DNA of 61,341 nt from an uncultured Bacteroidales bacterium (GCA_902801425.1 CADCIQ010000029.1:1-61341), one strand, 5' to 3'; numbered from the stretch's first letter, positions 33,788 to 43,948 are shown. Notes: a model not told the origin generated them from the letters alone. Translations and numbers: made by a program.

Positions 33788-36700
33788 ATGCAGAAAAGAA
33801 TTCTTTTTCTGATTGCCACAGCCATAATGATGATTTCATCAGCAATGGCACAGGTAACAACTTCTGGCATCAGCGGTAAAGTAACCATGAACGATGCCAA
33901 TGGCGAAGAAGTCATTGGTGCTTCCATTATGGCAGTACACGTGCCTACTGGCACACGCTACAGTGCTATCACCAATGTAAAGGGTGCATTCGCCATTAAA
34001 GGTATGCGTCCTGGTGGTCCTTACACCATCAACATCACCTATGTAGGCATGCAAAGCAAGTCGTTCGAGAACGTAACCCTCGCTCTCGGTGAGACCTACC
34101 ACTTAAACATATGGCTCAAGGATGACGAAAAGACTCTCGGAGAAATTGTCGTCAAGGGTCAGCGTGGTCTGAACAACACCCGTACAGGTGCTGCTCAGTC
34201 AATCAACAACGCTCGTCTTCAGGAACTTCCTTCCATCTCCCACAGCGTAGCAGACATCGCTCGCGTAAACCCATTCGTCAAGGTTTCCGAGGGTGGTGCT
34301 ATGACAATCGCAGGTTCCAACAACCGCTACAACGCAATCCAGATTGATGGCGCTATGTCAAATGACGTATTCGGTCTGACATCTAACGGAACAAACGGAG
34401 GTCAGGCTGGCACACAGCCATTCTCAATGGAGACTATCGACCAGCTTCAGGTGAGCATCGCCCCATTCGATGTTCGTCAGAGCGGTTTCACAGGCGGTTC
34501 AATCAACGCTATAACAAAATCAGGTACAAACGAGTTCCACGGAAGCATATACACATACTTCCAGAACGAAGGAATGATATCTGACAAGTATAAGAGACAT
34601 GACGGTCTAATGTCTAACGACTATGGTTCAATGACCGACCACACCCTGGGTGCTACCCTCGGTGGACCAATCGTAAAGAACAAGCTCTTCTTCTTCATGA
34701 ACTTCGAGCGTTCAAAGAGAGAGTACGACAATGCATATTCCACAAGAGGCAGCCTGTCAAAGGTTGACTTTGATGTAGCTCAGCAGATTCTCGACTATGT
34801 AAGAACAGCAGCTGCTGCACAGGGAGTCAACTACACAGGCACACTCGGCACTCCAAAGGAATACACATATTCTGACAAGGTTGGCGTGAAGTTCGACTGG
34901 AACATCAACGACCACCACCACGCAGTTCTCCGTTGGAGTTTCGTTGACGCTAAGCAGAACAACAACACCTCTGGCGCTTCACAACTCGTGACAAACGATT
35001 ATGCCTACGACTTCGTTTCAAAGACAAACACACTCATCTTCGAGCTCAACAGCCGTTTTGGCAAAGACATGAGTAACAAGTTCCACGCAACTTGGACCTC
35101 TATCCGCGACAAGCGCAACCCTGGCGATCCTTTCCCAATGATTCAGGTGTCAAACGTAGGTGGAGGCACGCTCTGCATCGGCAACGAGCGTTCTTCTATG
35201 GCTAATGCCCTCAATCAGGACATCTACACCATTACCGATAACTTCACATGGACTCTCGGTGATCACGCTATCACACTCGGTACACACGATGAGTTCTACC
35301 ATTTCGGCAACCTCTTCTGTCAGGACATCTACGGTACATACATGTACCAGAACCCAGATGATTTCTACGCAGGAGTCATCAACCGTTTCCGCTATGGTCA
35401 GGCTATCGAATCAATAACTGGCACAAAGCGCTGGACACCTACATTCGGTGCAGGTCAGCTCGGTTTCTACATTCAGGACAGATGGAAAATGTTCCAGAAT
35501 TTAGATTTGACAATCGGCTTGCGTGCAGATCTTCCCTTCATGGGCGATACCCCTACTGAAAATGTAGAATTCAACGAATACACACGTAGCAAGGGGTGGA
35601 ATCTGACAACAAATCACAAGATTGCTGTTAAGCCAATGTGGTCTCCACGCCTCGGTTTCCGCTGGAACGCATTTAGCGATAATTCCCTCATTGTCCGTGG
35701 TGGTATCGGAGTATTCACAGGTCGTGTACCATACGTATGGCTCTCTAATAACTTCTCTAACACAGGTATTCAGCAGATGTCATATAACACAACCCAAACA
35801 GCCAATATCACACCTATCTATGATGCGAACAACGCAATATTGGCTGATCCAACCCTGAACCCAACAGCACCAGCACAGGCAAAGCAGACAATCAATGTGT
35901 TCAATAAGGACTTCAAGTTCTCACAGCAGCTTCGTGTAGATCTTGCAGCTGATTATACAGATCCATTCGTAGGCATCAACTGGACTATCGAGGGTATCTA
36001 CTCAAAGACCATTAACGACCTGATCGTTAAGAACTACGATGTAACATCTACTGGCGAGACATTCGCTAACAAGTATAATGTTGCTATCGGCGACAACCGT
36101 CCAATGTTCGAGACTTCTACAGTTCCTTACTCTGGTATCTATGTCCTCGACAACGTATCAAAGGGTTACAGCTACAATGTATCTATCAAGGCAGAGAAGT
36201 CATTCAAGTTCGGTCTTGATGTAATGGCAAGCTACACATACGGCAAGTCTAAGACTGTAAACAACGGTTCTTCTTCCGTTGCTGCATCTAACTGGACTTA
36301 CAACTACACTCACGGAGATCCTAACAATCCAGAGCTTGCAAACTCAAACTTCAACGTGCCTCATCAGTTGATGGTTTCCCTCTATGAGCACTTCAAGTGG
36401 AACAAGGACATCAAGGACACATATAATAATGTGACTACTATCGGTCTTATCTATTCCGGAAACTCAGGCTCTCCATTCAACGTATATGTTAATGGTGATG
36501 TAAATGGCGATAACGGATATAATGACCTTATGTATATCCCAACCGACTCAGAGATTGACGCTATGCTTGCAGCAGGTATGTTCAACCCTACATCTGCATA
36601 CTCAGCAGAGCAGCAGGCAGAGAACTTCAAGCAATGGCTCGCTAATGAGTACTACCTGAAAGACCACCGCGGTGAATACTACGAGCGTAATGCAGCCAAC

Positions 36701-36994
36701 GAGAAGTGGGAGAACCGTCTCGACCTCCACGTTGACCATAAGTTCGGTTTCAAGTGGGGCAGCGACATCAAGTACTTCCAGGTTGGTTTTGATATCATCA
36801 ACTTCACAAACCTTCTGAACAAGAGCTGGGGTGCTACACTTACGCAGCCGAGTAGCATATACAACTACTACAGTCCTCTGTCATTCTCAAAGGGTAAGTA
36901 TCAGTTCCTCCATGACGCAAATTATGATATGCGCTCATACGCAGATTATTACAGCCGTTGGAGAATGCAGCTCACAGCTAAGTTCATATTCTAA
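33788..36994 (+). CDS. Oar-like TonB-dependent receptor with N-terminal carboxypeptidase-regulatory domain
   Basis: 1068 residues. Signal peptide ends SAMAQ. Residues about 27-115 are a carboxypeptidase regulatory-like domain (GKVTMNDANGEEVIGASI). The plug follows (IVVKGQ, QIDGAMSNDVFGL, GFTGGSINAITKSGTNEFHG), then a long barrel of the Oar type ending in RMQLTAKFIF with terminal Phe. The family sits in the outer membrane; substrates are mostly unknown. It has no SusD partner. The OmpA-family gene follows after 29 bp, so the two form an operon. Confidence 0.92.
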   Translation: MQKRILFLIATAIMMISSAMAQVTTSGISGKVTMNDANGEEVIGASIMAVHVPTGTRYSAITNVKGAFAIKGMRPGGPYTINITYVGMQSKSFENVTLALGETYHLNIWLKDDEKTLGEIVVKGQRGLNNTRTGAAQSINNARLQELPSISHSVADIARVNPFVKVSEGGAMTIAGSNNRYNAIQIDGAMSNDVFGLTSNGTNGGQAGTQPFSMETIDQLQVSIAPFDVRQSGFTGGSINAITKSGTNEFHGSIYTYFQNEGMISDKYKRHDGLMSNDYGSMTDHTLGATLGGPIVKNKLFFFMNFERSKREYDNAYSTRGSLSKVDFDVAQQILDYVRTAAAAQGVNYTGTLGTPKEYTYSDKVGVKFDWNINDHHHAVLRWSFVDAKQNNNTSGASQLVTNDYAYDFVSKTNTLIFELNSRFGKDMSNKFHATWTSIRDKRNPGDPFPMIQVSNVGGGTLCIGNERSSMANALNQDIYTITDNFTWTLGDHAITLGTHDEFYHFGNLFCQDIYGTYMYQNPDDFYAGVINRFRYGQAIESITGTKRWTPTFGAGQLGFYIQDRWKMFQNLDLTIGLRADLPFMGDTPTENVEFNEYTRSKGWNLTTNHKIAVKPMWSPRLGFRWNAFSDNSLIVRGGIGVFTGRVPYVWLSNNFSNTGIQQMSYNTTQTANITPIYDANNAILADPTLNPTAPAQAKQTINVFNKDFKFSQQLRVDLAADYTDPFVGINWTIEGIYSKTINDLIVKNYDVTSTGETFANKYNVAIGDNRPMFETSTVPYSGIYVLDNVSKGYSYNVSIKAEKSFKFGLDVMASYTYGKSKTVNNGSSSVAASNWTYNYTHGDPNNPELANSNFNVPHQLMVSLYEHFKWNKDIKDTYNNVTTIGLIYSGNSGSPFNVYVNGDVNGDNGYNDLMYIPTDSEIDAMLAAGMFNPTSAYSAEQQAENFKQWLANEYYLKDHRGEYYERNAANEKWENRLDLHVDHKFGFKWGSDIKYFQVGFDIINFTNLLNKSWGATLTQPSSIYNYYSPLSFSKGKYQFLHDANYDMRSYADYYSRWRMQLTAKFIF

Positions 36995-37023
36995 TCATTA
37001 CCCAAACACAGAAAGATTCATAT

Positions 37024-38130
37024 ATGAAAAAGATATTTGTAATCGCACTGGCAACTTTGATGACAGCAATGTCAGCTAACGCACAGTTCTATGAAGGTCC
37101 AAAGCAGAAGGAAAAGCCTGCTGCAAATCCGGAAGAATTCAATCCAAGCTGGTTCGTAAACTTCCAGGGAGGCATTCAGTTGCCTAACACCCCAGGCATG
37201 GGACATCTCATAGCACCAGCTTTCAGCATCAACGTAGGACGCAATATCATCCCTCTCGCAACAGGCCGTATAAGCCTTGAGGGATGCAACTCAAAGGTGT
37301 ATAACGAATACACCGGCAAGAAGAGAACCTTTAAGTATATAACAGGTTCTGCCGATGGTCTGCTCAACCTCACGAACTGCTTCGAATATCGCGAGCGACC
37401 AGTAAACGTATTCCTCGTTGCAGGTGTAGGCGTAAACTGGTCATCCATGCCAACGACAAACTCCTCAAAGTTCTCTCCTAATGTCCGTCTTGGCGGTCTG
37501 GTGGATTGGCGTCTCAGCCGTAACTTTGCAATCAACCTTGAGTATCGTGCAGACAACACCAACGATCAGTTCAATGGTCGTCTGGAAACAGGCACACACG
37601 ACTGGTACACATCTATTCTCCTCGGTATGTCTCTCGTCCTTCCTGATGTGAAGCCTATCATAGAGAAGGATGACAACTCTGCAGAGATTGCTGCTCTCAA
37701 CGACATGATCAACAAACTGCGTTCAGAGAATATGGAACTCAAAAACCGCAAGCCTGAAACCGAGGTTCAGGTTAAGACCGTCGAGGTAGAGAAGAAGGTA
37801 GTTGAGAGAATAGCCGTTCTTCCATTCGTATTCTTCGACTGTGGCAAGACAACAATCAGCAAGCATCAGTCACTCAACGTGAAGGCAATTGCTGACTATA
37901 TGAAGTCAAACAAGGCAACAAAGGTGACTGTCACAGGTTATGCTTCTCCAGAGGGCAAGCCTGAGCTGAACCAGAAGCTCTCAGATGAGCGTGCAAAGGC
38001 CGTTGCCAAGATGCTTGTTGAGAAGTATGGCATTGAAGCAGACCGAATCTCAACAGCTGCCGGTGGTGCAACATGCGATATTCTCCCAGAAGCAGACCTC
38101 AACCGTGTCTGCGTATCTGTAGCAAAATAA
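37024..38130 (+). CDS. OmpA-family outer-membrane protein
   Basis: 368 residues. Signal peptide ends ANAQ. An N-terminal barrel (about 30-215) is followed by a coiled-coil linker (AALNDMINKLRSENMELKN, about 222-240) and a C-terminal OmpA peptidoglycan-binding domain (about 262-368) with FFDCGKTTIS, VTGYASPEGKPELNQKLSDE and RAKAVAKML. The domain anchors the outer membrane to the cell wall. It is the second gene of the operon with the Oar-like receptor and is followed by the hairpin at 38153-38194. Confidence 0.92.
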   Translation: MKKIFVIALATLMTAMSANAQFYEGPKQKEKPAANPEEFNPSWFVNFQGGIQLPNTPGMGHLIAPAFSINVGRNIIPLATGRISLEGCNSKVYNEYTGKKRTFKYITGSADGLLNLTNCFEYRERPVNVFLVAGVGVNWSSMPTTNSSKFSPNVRLGGLVDWRLSRNFAINLEYRADNTNDQFNGRLETGTHDWYTSILLGMSLVLPDVKPIIEKDDNSAEIAALNDMINKLRSENMELKNRKPETEVQVKTVEVEKKVVERIAVLPFVFFDCGKTTISKHQSLNVKAIADYMKSNKATKVTVTGYASPEGKPELNQKLSDERAKAVAKMLVEKYGIEADRISTAAGGATCDILPEADLNRVCVSVAK

Positions 38131-38152
38131 CACTCCATACAATAGCATACCC

Positions 38153-38194
38153 GTCCGCCTGTAGAATACCTATGGTATCTATGGGCGGATTTTC
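38153..38194 (+). terminator. Terminator after the OmpA gene
   Basis: TCCGCC pairs with GGCGGA with inner AATACC/GGTATC pairing, followed by TTTT. Confidence 0.65.
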
Positions 38195-38203
38195 TGTTAA
38201 TAA

Positions 38204-38235
38204 TTTGGATTTATAAGAAAAAAACATTACTTTTG
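38204..38235 (+). promoter_or_regulatory. Promoter of dusB, near-leaderless
   Basis: TTTG at 38204-38207, 20 bp spacer, TACTTTTG at 38228-38235; the ATG is at 38243, so the mRNA would have almost no leader. Confidence 0.65.
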
Positions 38236-38242
38236 CAAAGAA

Positions 38243-39241
38243 ATGAAGATAGGTAACATACAATTCCCTGACAGGCCATTATTCCTCGCCCCAATGGAGG
38301 ATGTAACAGACATCGGTTTCAGAATGCTCTGCAAGCGTTTTGGAGCACAGATGGTATATACTGAATTTGTTAGCGCAGAGGCTCTTATCCGCTCTATCAA
38401 GAGTACCGTTAACAAACTCAACATTGCAGACGAAGAAAGACCTGTCGGAATACAGATTTATGGTCGTGACACCGAGGCTGTTGTAGAGGCGGCAAAGATA
38501 GTGGAGGATCAGGCACATCCAGATGTTATTGATCTTAATTTCGGCTGTCCTGTCAAGAAGGTGGCAGGAAAAGGTGCAGGTGCAGGTATGCTCCAGAATC
38601 TTCCAAAGCTGCTTGATATCACCAAGCAGGTTGTAGATGCAGTAAAGACACCTGTAACCGTCAAGACGAGACTTGGCTGGAATGCCGAGGATCTGACATC
38701 TTCAAGACTTAACCCAGAAAGCGGAAGGGCACAGATCATAGACCTTGCAGAAGCCCTTCAGGACTGCGGTATTCAAGCCCTCACCATCCACGGTAGGACA
38801 CGCGCACAGATGTACACAGGCGATGCCGACTGGACTCTCATTGGCGAGGTAAAGAAGAATCCACGCATCCACATCCCTATCATCGGCAACGGAGACATCA
38901 AGTCTATCGAGGATGCAAACAAGGCATTCGCTACCTACGGCGTAGATGCTGTAATGATAGGAAGAGCCACCTTCGGCTGTCCTTGGCTCTTCTCCCCTAC
39001 TCCACTAACGCTTGACGAAAAGATTGACACCCTTCTTGAGCAACTCCATATCAACGTAGAGCGACTTGACGAGAAGTGCGGAATACTCCACACAAGGCGA
39101 CATTTAGCTGCAAGTCCGTTGTTCAAAGGTATTCCTGACTTCCGCCAGACACGCATCGCAATGTTGAGAGCCGAAACCGTGGCAGACCTTACGAGAATCA
39201 TAGAAGATACTCGTGTTATGCTAAAGGATATGGAGAATTGA
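38243..39241 (+). CDS. dusB: tRNA-dihydrouridine synthase (DusB type)
   Basis: 332 residues. FMN-dependent TIM barrel that reduces uridine in the tRNA D-loop. Markers: LAPMEDVTD (about 17-25), the catalytic cysteine in NFGCPVKKVAGKGAGAGML (about 97-115), TVKTRLGW, TIHGRTRAQMYTG, IIGNGDIKS and GRATFGCPWLF for phosphate binding. Length is normal for DusB. The protein lacks the usual fis partner gene of enterics, as expected outside gamma-proteobacteria. Start at 38243 directly behind its promoter. Confidence 0.93.
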   Translation: MKIGNIQFPDRPLFLAPMEDVTDIGFRMLCKRFGAQMVYTEFVSAEALIRSIKSTVNKLNIADEERPVGIQIYGRDTEAVVEAAKIVEDQAHPDVIDLNFGCPVKKVAGKGAGAGMLQNLPKLLDITKQVVDAVKTPVTVKTRLGWNAEDLTSSRLNPESGRAQIIDLAEALQDCGIQALTIHGRTRAQMYTGDADWTLIGEVKKNPRIHIPIIGNGDIKSIEDANKAFATYGVDAVMIGRATFGCPWLFSPTPLTLDEKIDTLLEQLHINVERLDEKCGILHTRRHLAASPLFKGIPDFRQTRIAMLRAETVADLTRIIEDTRVMLKDMEN

Positions 39242-39268
39242 TTTTCTGGCAAAAGCAGGAGGCTTAAA

Positions 39269-39545
39269 TAACATAAGTTTGATGAATTCGCACCTTTGGT
39301 GCTTGAACTGACAATAATTACCAATCTACGCAATCTTTTTTACCATAAATTTTCATTTTTTGGGGGTAAAGATTGGTAAGATTGGCAATTATTGTCAGTT
39401 TAAGAGGCAGCTTGCTGCCATATCAATTTACCGAAACGGATTTATACGATTTATCTGATAGCTGGCGCGTAATAACGTGATTGACAAAGAAATCAGATAC
39501 ATCATATAAATCCGTTTCCCTTATATTTATCCCCAATTCACGTTA
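39269..39545. repeat. Terminal-inverted-repeat element, long variant
   Basis: Left end TAACATAAGTTTGATGAATT (39269-39288); right end AATTCACGTTA (39535-39545). Inside are the ACAATAATTACCAATC segment shared with 5174-5325 and its inverse, the AGCTTGCTG tag, and a nested pair (GGATTTAT ... ATAAATCC). Confidence 0.65.
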
Positions 39546-39590
39546 TTTCCCCACAAATATTTGCACGTATCAATATTTTTGTTTGGTTCT

Positions 39591-39817
39591 GTAACCAACT
39601 CTACACTCTACACCAAATGGAACTCATTTTATTGAAATACAACAAATTGTAGCGGTGTATAGTTTGAGGCAACTTTACACCAACTCTACATCTCTACACC
39701 TTTTTAAAGTAAAAGACGGTGTAGAGGATGTATAGTTGGTGTAGAGTTGAATGGTACTATACACCGTTGTAACATTCTATGAATCATTCGTTTATATACG
39801 CTCTGGTGTAGAGTTAT
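39591..39817. repeat. Inverted 11-bp array of CTCTACACC words
   Basis: The left half carries AACTCTACACT, AACTTTACACC and AACTCTACATC; the right half carries the inverse (GTGTAGAGGAT, GTATAGTTGGT, GTAGAGTTGAA). Neighbouring units are 11 bp apart and the halves pair around an A/T-rich centre near 39700-39717. Confidence 0.78.
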
Positions 39818-39913
39818 AAGCAGAAATGGGTAAATATAACGTGGGTTGCACCCACGCCTATGTTATGTCGCCTTTTCAAGGCTTTTGGGGAATTTATCGA
39901 CACATTGAATTAT

Positions 39914-40177
39914 TTTTTTAGAATTGTGCACAAACATGTACATGGTGGGGCAAAACGAGGGTGAACATATTGGAAATGAGAATGTTAAGAGCATGTACAT
40001 GATGGTCAAACATGTACATAACATGTACATGAGTTGACATGCTTTAATTGTGAAAAAATCATGTACAAGTCATGTATATGTTTAGGCAACATGTACATAG
40101 GGCGAACAAACTGATATACAAGATGTTAAAGCATCAATCACCCCACCATGTACATGTTTGTGCGAAATTCTAAAAAA
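39914..40177. repeat. Long inverted repeat enclosing ATGTACAT palindromes
   Basis: Arms 39914-39950 and 40141-40177 are reverse complements with one or two mismatches. Exact ATGTACAT at 39936, 39993, 40012, 40023, 40091 and 40148; ATGTACAA at 40061. The outermost copies lie in the arms, 57 bp from the next ones. The left arm also carries one GTGCAC. Confidence 0.83.
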
Positions 40178-40227
40178 AAATCGCACTTGTAATTTCGGCA
40201 TTGCAAAATCATGAGTGAAGATACAAG

Positions 40228-40348
40228 TAGCAAGTCCCAAGCAAGTCCGTTGTAAATCCCTACCAAAGTCGGTGCAACTCCCATTTTCCCCCAATTAATT
40301 ATAGGCTCTTTAGCGGTGTAGAAGCGAAGGAAGAGCGAAGGACAAACG
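40228..40348. repeat. 11-bp-period array (11 units), composite type, reverse orientation
   Basis: Units such as AAGCAAGTCCG, TTGTAAATCCC and TACCAAAGTCG pass into GTGTAGAAGCG, AAGGAAGAGCG and AAGGACAAACG in unbroken phase. Reverse complement matches 13265-13407. Confidence 0.8.
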
Positions 40349-40410
40349 AAGGTACTTATTTCTAACTTACTTCTGATTTTTAGGTAAATTCGGCATTTCC
40401 TGCTCAAAAA

Positions 40411-40442
40411 TTTGGCAGTACGAGAGTTTTTTAGTAAATTTG
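40411..40442 (+). promoter_or_regulatory. Promoter of the GNAT gene
   Basis: TTTG at 40411-40414, 20 bp spacer, TAAATTTG at 40435-40442, then CACTC; leader of about 110 nt. Confidence 0.62.
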
Positions 40443-40559
40443 CACTCTGCGAAATGGTAAAGCCTACACCAACCTTTTGGGAGGCCGACACTCACATTCG
40501 CATTCGTGCGAGAAGGCTTCGCACATTACCCAATAAAATGTAAATAACCAGCCTACACA

Positions 40560-41705
40560 ATGTCGAATATTGAAATTAAAACCGTTAAAAGCAATAAAGA
40601 GCTCAAGGAGTTCGTAAGATTCCGTACAACACTCTATAAGGATTCTCCTACAGATATCCCATATCTTGAGATGGGGGAATTAGACACGCTGAAAAGCGAC
40701 AAGAACCCTGCTTTTGCATTCTGCGAGGCAGAGTATTATATCGCATATCGTGATGGTAAGCCTGTTGGACGTATTGCCGCTATCATAAACAAGCGTGCCA
40801 ACGAAACATGGAATCTGAAGTCTGTACGCTTCGGATGGTTTGACTTCATTGACGACATTGAGGTTTCTACAGCCTTAATCAATAAGGTGAAGGAGTATGG
40901 CAGGGCTCGCGGATTGGAGAATATCATTGGTCCGCTCGGCTTTACAGACATGGATCGTGAGGGTATGCAGGTTAGCGGATTTGACTATCTGGCTTCTATG
41001 CACTCTAACCACAACTTCCCTTACTATCAAGAGCACATGGAGAAGATTGGAGGCTTTACGAAGGAGAACGACTGGGTGCAGTTGGAGATAAAGGTGCCAG
41101 AGGTAGTGCCTGAGAAGTTCGCCAAAATTTCAGCTATGATTGAGAAGCGATACAATCTCCGTGCTCGTAAGATGACGAAGAAGGAGCTTGTAAGCGGTGG
41201 TCTTGGCAAGAAATTCTTCGATATTCTGAATACATGCTACAGCCACCTATACAACTATTCCCGACTTGACGATGCACAGGTTGATGACCTTATCAAGAAC
41301 TACATATCACTTGCAGACCTCAACCTCATCACTATCGTGGTTGATGACAACAAGGATGGAGAAATGGTAGGTTTCGGCGTTAGCTTCCCTTCTTTCTCAG
41401 AGGCGTTGAAGAAGACGAAGAACGGCAAGCTGTTGCCTTTCGGCTGGTATCATCTGCTCAAGGCTCTCAAGTTCCACAACACAAAGACCGTTGACCTCCT
41501 GCTTTGTGGCGTGCTTCCAGAATACAGGGCAAAGGGTGCTAACTCCCTCATCTTCAACGACCTCATACAGTGGTATCAGAAGTACGGCTTTGAGAAGGCT
41601 CTTGCCTTGCCAATGATGGAGACTAACGAAGGGGTACTGGGTCAATGGCAGTACCTTGACTCTCGTGAGGTTATGAGGTTGAGGAGCTATACGGCGAAGC
41701 TGTAA
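40560..41705 (+). CDS. GNAT-fold acetyltransferase-like protein
   Basis: 381 residues, cytoplasmic. Two GNAT-like halves: the first with AEYYIAYRDGKPVGRIAAIIN (about 60-80) and RARGLENIIGPLGFTDMDREGM; the second with NLITIVVDDNKDGEMVGFGVSFPSF and LLLCGVLPEYRAKGANSLIFNDLIQW (about 312-337), where the RAKGA stretch would hold acetyl-CoA pyrophosphate. The family is common in Bacteroidota and uncharacterised. Monocistronic with its own promoter; followed by a 7-bp-period hairpin. Confidence 0.75.
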   Translation: MSNIEIKTVKSNKELKEFVRFRTTLYKDSPTDIPYLEMGELDTLKSDKNPAFAFCEAEYYIAYRDGKPVGRIAAIINKRANETWNLKSVRFGWFDFIDDIEVSTALINKVKEYGRARGLENIIGPLGFTDMDREGMQVSGFDYLASMHSNHNFPYYQEHMEKIGGFTKENDWVQLEIKVPEVVPEKFAKISAMIEKRYNLRARKMTKKELVSGGLGKKFFDILNTCYSHLYNYSRLDDAQVDDLIKNYISLADLNLITIVVDDNKDGEMVGFGVSFPSFSEALKKTKNGKLLPFGWYHLLKALKFHNTKTVDLLLCGVLPEYRAKGANSLIFNDLIQWYQKYGFEKALALPMMETNEGVLGQWQYLDSREVMRLRSYTAKL

Positions 41706-41717
41706 ACTAAATGGAAT

Positions 41718-41820
41718 AAATGAAAAATGAACAATGAAAAATACATTTTGTATTTTCGTTGAGATAAGCACAAAGAAGTAATCTGTATTGTTCATTTTTC
41801 ACTTTTCATTTTTCATTTAA
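41718..41820. repeat. 7-bp-period hairpin (TGAAAAA words)
   Basis: Arms 41718-41745 and 41784-41820. Sister to 17553-17663 and 57338-57447. It sits between the GNAT and parE genes, and the arm ends 12 bp before the parE start. Confidence 0.7.
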
Positions 41821-41831
41821 AAATCAATTGA

Positions 41832-43799
41832 ATGATGGAAATAACTGATAAAGAAAATATAGAGGAAACCGTACAATATAATGACGATAACATCACCCAT
41901 CTGAGTGACGTTGACCATATCCGTACCCGTCCTGGTATGTATATCGGACGACTCGGCGATGGTTCACACACCGAGGATGGTATCTACGTGCTGCTCAAGG
42001 AGGCTATCGACAACTCCATTGACGAGTTCCGCATGAATGCAGGCAAGCGCATTGAGGTGGATATAACTGATAACAAGTGCGTTAGCCTGCGTGACTATGG
42101 TCGTGGCATTCCACAGGGAAAGATGATTGAGGCTGTCAGCCAGTTGAATACCGGTGGTAAGTATGACTCCAAGGCCTTCAAGAAGTCTGTGGGCATGAAT
42201 GGTGTTGGTATCAAGGCGGTTAACTTCCTTAGCACCCATTTTGAGGTGCGTTCTTATCGTGATGGAATGGTAAGGACAGCCAAGTTCGAGAAGGGTATTC
42301 TGGTTGAGGACACAACAACCCCGACAGAGGATGAGACTGGCACATACATCTACTTTGAGCCAGACGAATCCCTCTTCCACAACTATAGTTTCCATGATGA
42401 TATCATAGAGACCATGCTCAGAAACTATACGTATCTGAATACTGGTCTTACGATTATGTATAATGGCAGAAGAATCATCTCACGCAACGGACTTGAGGAT
42501 CTTCTGAAAGACAACATGACGAGTGATGCCCTCTACCCTATCATCCACATTAAGGGTGAGGACATAGAGATTGCCTTTACGCATACCAACCAGTACGGCG
42601 AGGAGTATCACTCATTCGTGAATGGTCAGCACACCACACAGGGAGGTACTCACCAGAGTGCCTTCAAAGAGCATATCGCAAAGACTATCAAGGAGTTCTC
42701 TAACAAGAACTTTGAGTATGGCGACATTCGTTCTGGTCTTGTAGCGGCTATTGCAGTGAATGTGGAAGAGCCTATGTTTGAGTCACAGACAAAGATCAAG
42801 CTCGGCTCTCTCAATATGTCTCCAGATGGTGTTTCCGTGAATAAATATGTGGGTGATTTCATCAAGGAAGAGGTAGATAACTATCTTCATCGTAATGCAG
42901 ACATAGCGGAAATCATCATACAGAAGATTACGGAGAGCGAAAAGGAGCGTAAGGCTATGGCAGGCGTCACAAAGCTTGCCCGTGAACGTGCAAAGAAGGC
43001 AAACCTGCATAACCGCAAGTTGCGCGACTGCCGTATTCACTATTCTGATGTGAAGAACGACCGTAAGGAAGAGTCATGTATCTTCATTACTGAGGGTGAC
43101 TCAGCCAGCGGAAGTATCACAAAGAGCCGTGACGTGAACACCCAGGCGGTATTTTCACTCCGTGGAAAACCGCTCAACTGCTATGGTCTGACCAAGAAAG
43201 TGGTATATGAGAACGAAGAGTTCAATCTCCTTCAGGCAGCCCTCGACATAGAGGACGGTCTTGACGGTCTTAGATATAATAAGGTGATAGTGGCTACTGA
43301 TGCCGATGTGGACGGTATGCACATCCGTCTGCTCATCATCACTTTCTTCCTTCAGTTCTTCCCTGACCTTATCAAGAAAGGACATGTGTATGTATTGCAG
43401 ACACCACTATTCCGTGTCCGTAACAAACGCACGAAGATAAAGGACAAGAATGTGATTGCTGCAGAGGACGCAAAGCTCAAGGCAAGAGGCGAGAAGCAGA
43501 AGGACTATATCACTCGCTATTGTTATAGCGAAGAAGAACGCCTTCAGGCTATACAGGCACTCGGTCCTGACCCAGAAATCACCCGATTCAAGGGACTTGG
43601 TGAGATTTCCCCAAATGAGTTTGCAGGTTTCATAGGTCCAGACATCCGTCTTGAGCAAGTAACATTGCACAAGGGCGATGAGGTGGAGAAACTTCTTGCA
43701 TACTATATGGGTAAGAATACTATGGAGCGTCAGAACTTCATTATCGACAACCTCGTTATTGAAGAGGACATTCCTGAGGAAGAGGAAGTGTATGATTAA
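41832..43799 (+). CDS. parE: DNA topoisomerase IV subunit B
   Basis: 655 residues. GHKL ATPase domain: [19 protein letters not shown], and [14 protein letters not shown]; transducer with [15 protein letters not shown] with [10 protein letters not shown] and [11 protein letters not shown]-terminal [13 protein letters not shown]. The [23 protein letters not shown] start and length favour ParE over GyrB, which in this phylum has different ATPase-start wording; GyrB remains a minor alternative. It acts with ParC to decatenate chromosomes. Met1 or Met2 could be the start. No parC follows within the window. Confidence 0.88.
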   Translation: MMEITDKENIEETVQYNDDNITHLSDVDHIRTRPGMYIGRLGDGSHTEDGIYVLLKEAIDNSIDEFRMNAGKRIEVDITDNKCVSLRDYGRGIPQGKMIEAVSQLNTGGKYDSKAFKKSVGMNGVGIKAVNFLSTHFEVRSYRDGMVRTAKFEKGILVEDTTTPTEDETGTYIYFEPDESLFHNYSFHDDIIETMLRNYTYLNTGLTIMYNGRRIISRNGLEDLLKDNMTSDALYPIIHIKGEDIEIAFTHTNQYGEEYHSFVNGQHTTQGGTHQSAFKEHIAKTIKEFSNKNFEYGDIRSGLVAAIAVNVEEPMFESQTKIKLGSLNMSPDGVSVNKYVGDFIKEEVDNYLHRNADIAEIIIQKITESEKERKAMAGVTKLARERAKKANLHNRKLRDCRIHYSDVKNDRKEESCIFITEGDSASGSITKSRDVNTQAVFSLRGKPLNCYGLTKKVVYENEEFNLLQAALDIEDGLDGLRYNKVIVATDADVDGMHIRLLIITFFLQFFPDLIKKGHVYVLQTPLFRVRNKRTKIKDKNVIAAEDAKLKARGEKQKDYITRYCYSEEERLQAIQALGPDPEITRFKGLGEISPNEFAGFIGPDIRLEQVTLHKGDEVEKLLAYYMGKNTMERQNFIIDNLVIEEDIPEEEEVYD

Positions 43800-43886
43800 A
43801 TACCCCCTCCACTTCCCCCTGAGGGGGGAGAGTCTTTAGATAGTAATAAACTTATAACATACCCCTAATAGCGATAAAAGCTATAT

Positions 43887-43932
43887 AAAAGCCCCTCCCC
43901 CTCGGAGGGAGTTGGTAGGGGGCTTTTGTTTT
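43887..43932 (+). terminator. GC-rich hairpin between parE and the S41 protease
   Basis: AAAAGCCCC pairs with GGGGCTTTT, followed by GTTTTA. Upstream (43801-43830) a related CCCCCTCCA/TGAGGGGGG hairpin follows the parE stop. Same style as the GC-rich repeats at 46249-46407 and 52380-52421. Confidence 0.65.
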
Positions 43933-43948
43933 ATGCTTTTATTTCATT

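Larger units (their letters stand above)
39242..40559. other. 1.3-kb gene-free region packed with four repeat elements
   Basis: No credible gene. In order: TIR element (39269-39545), CTCTACACC inverted array (39591-39817), ATGTACAT palindrome array (39914-40177), 11-bp array (40228-40348), then the promoter of the GNAT gene (40411-40442). Frames on the minus strand run through the repeats only. Confidence 0.65.

Noticed and set aside
40138-40491. 117-residue minus-strand protein
   Set aside because: Runs through the 11-bp array and palindromes; composition follows the repeats.
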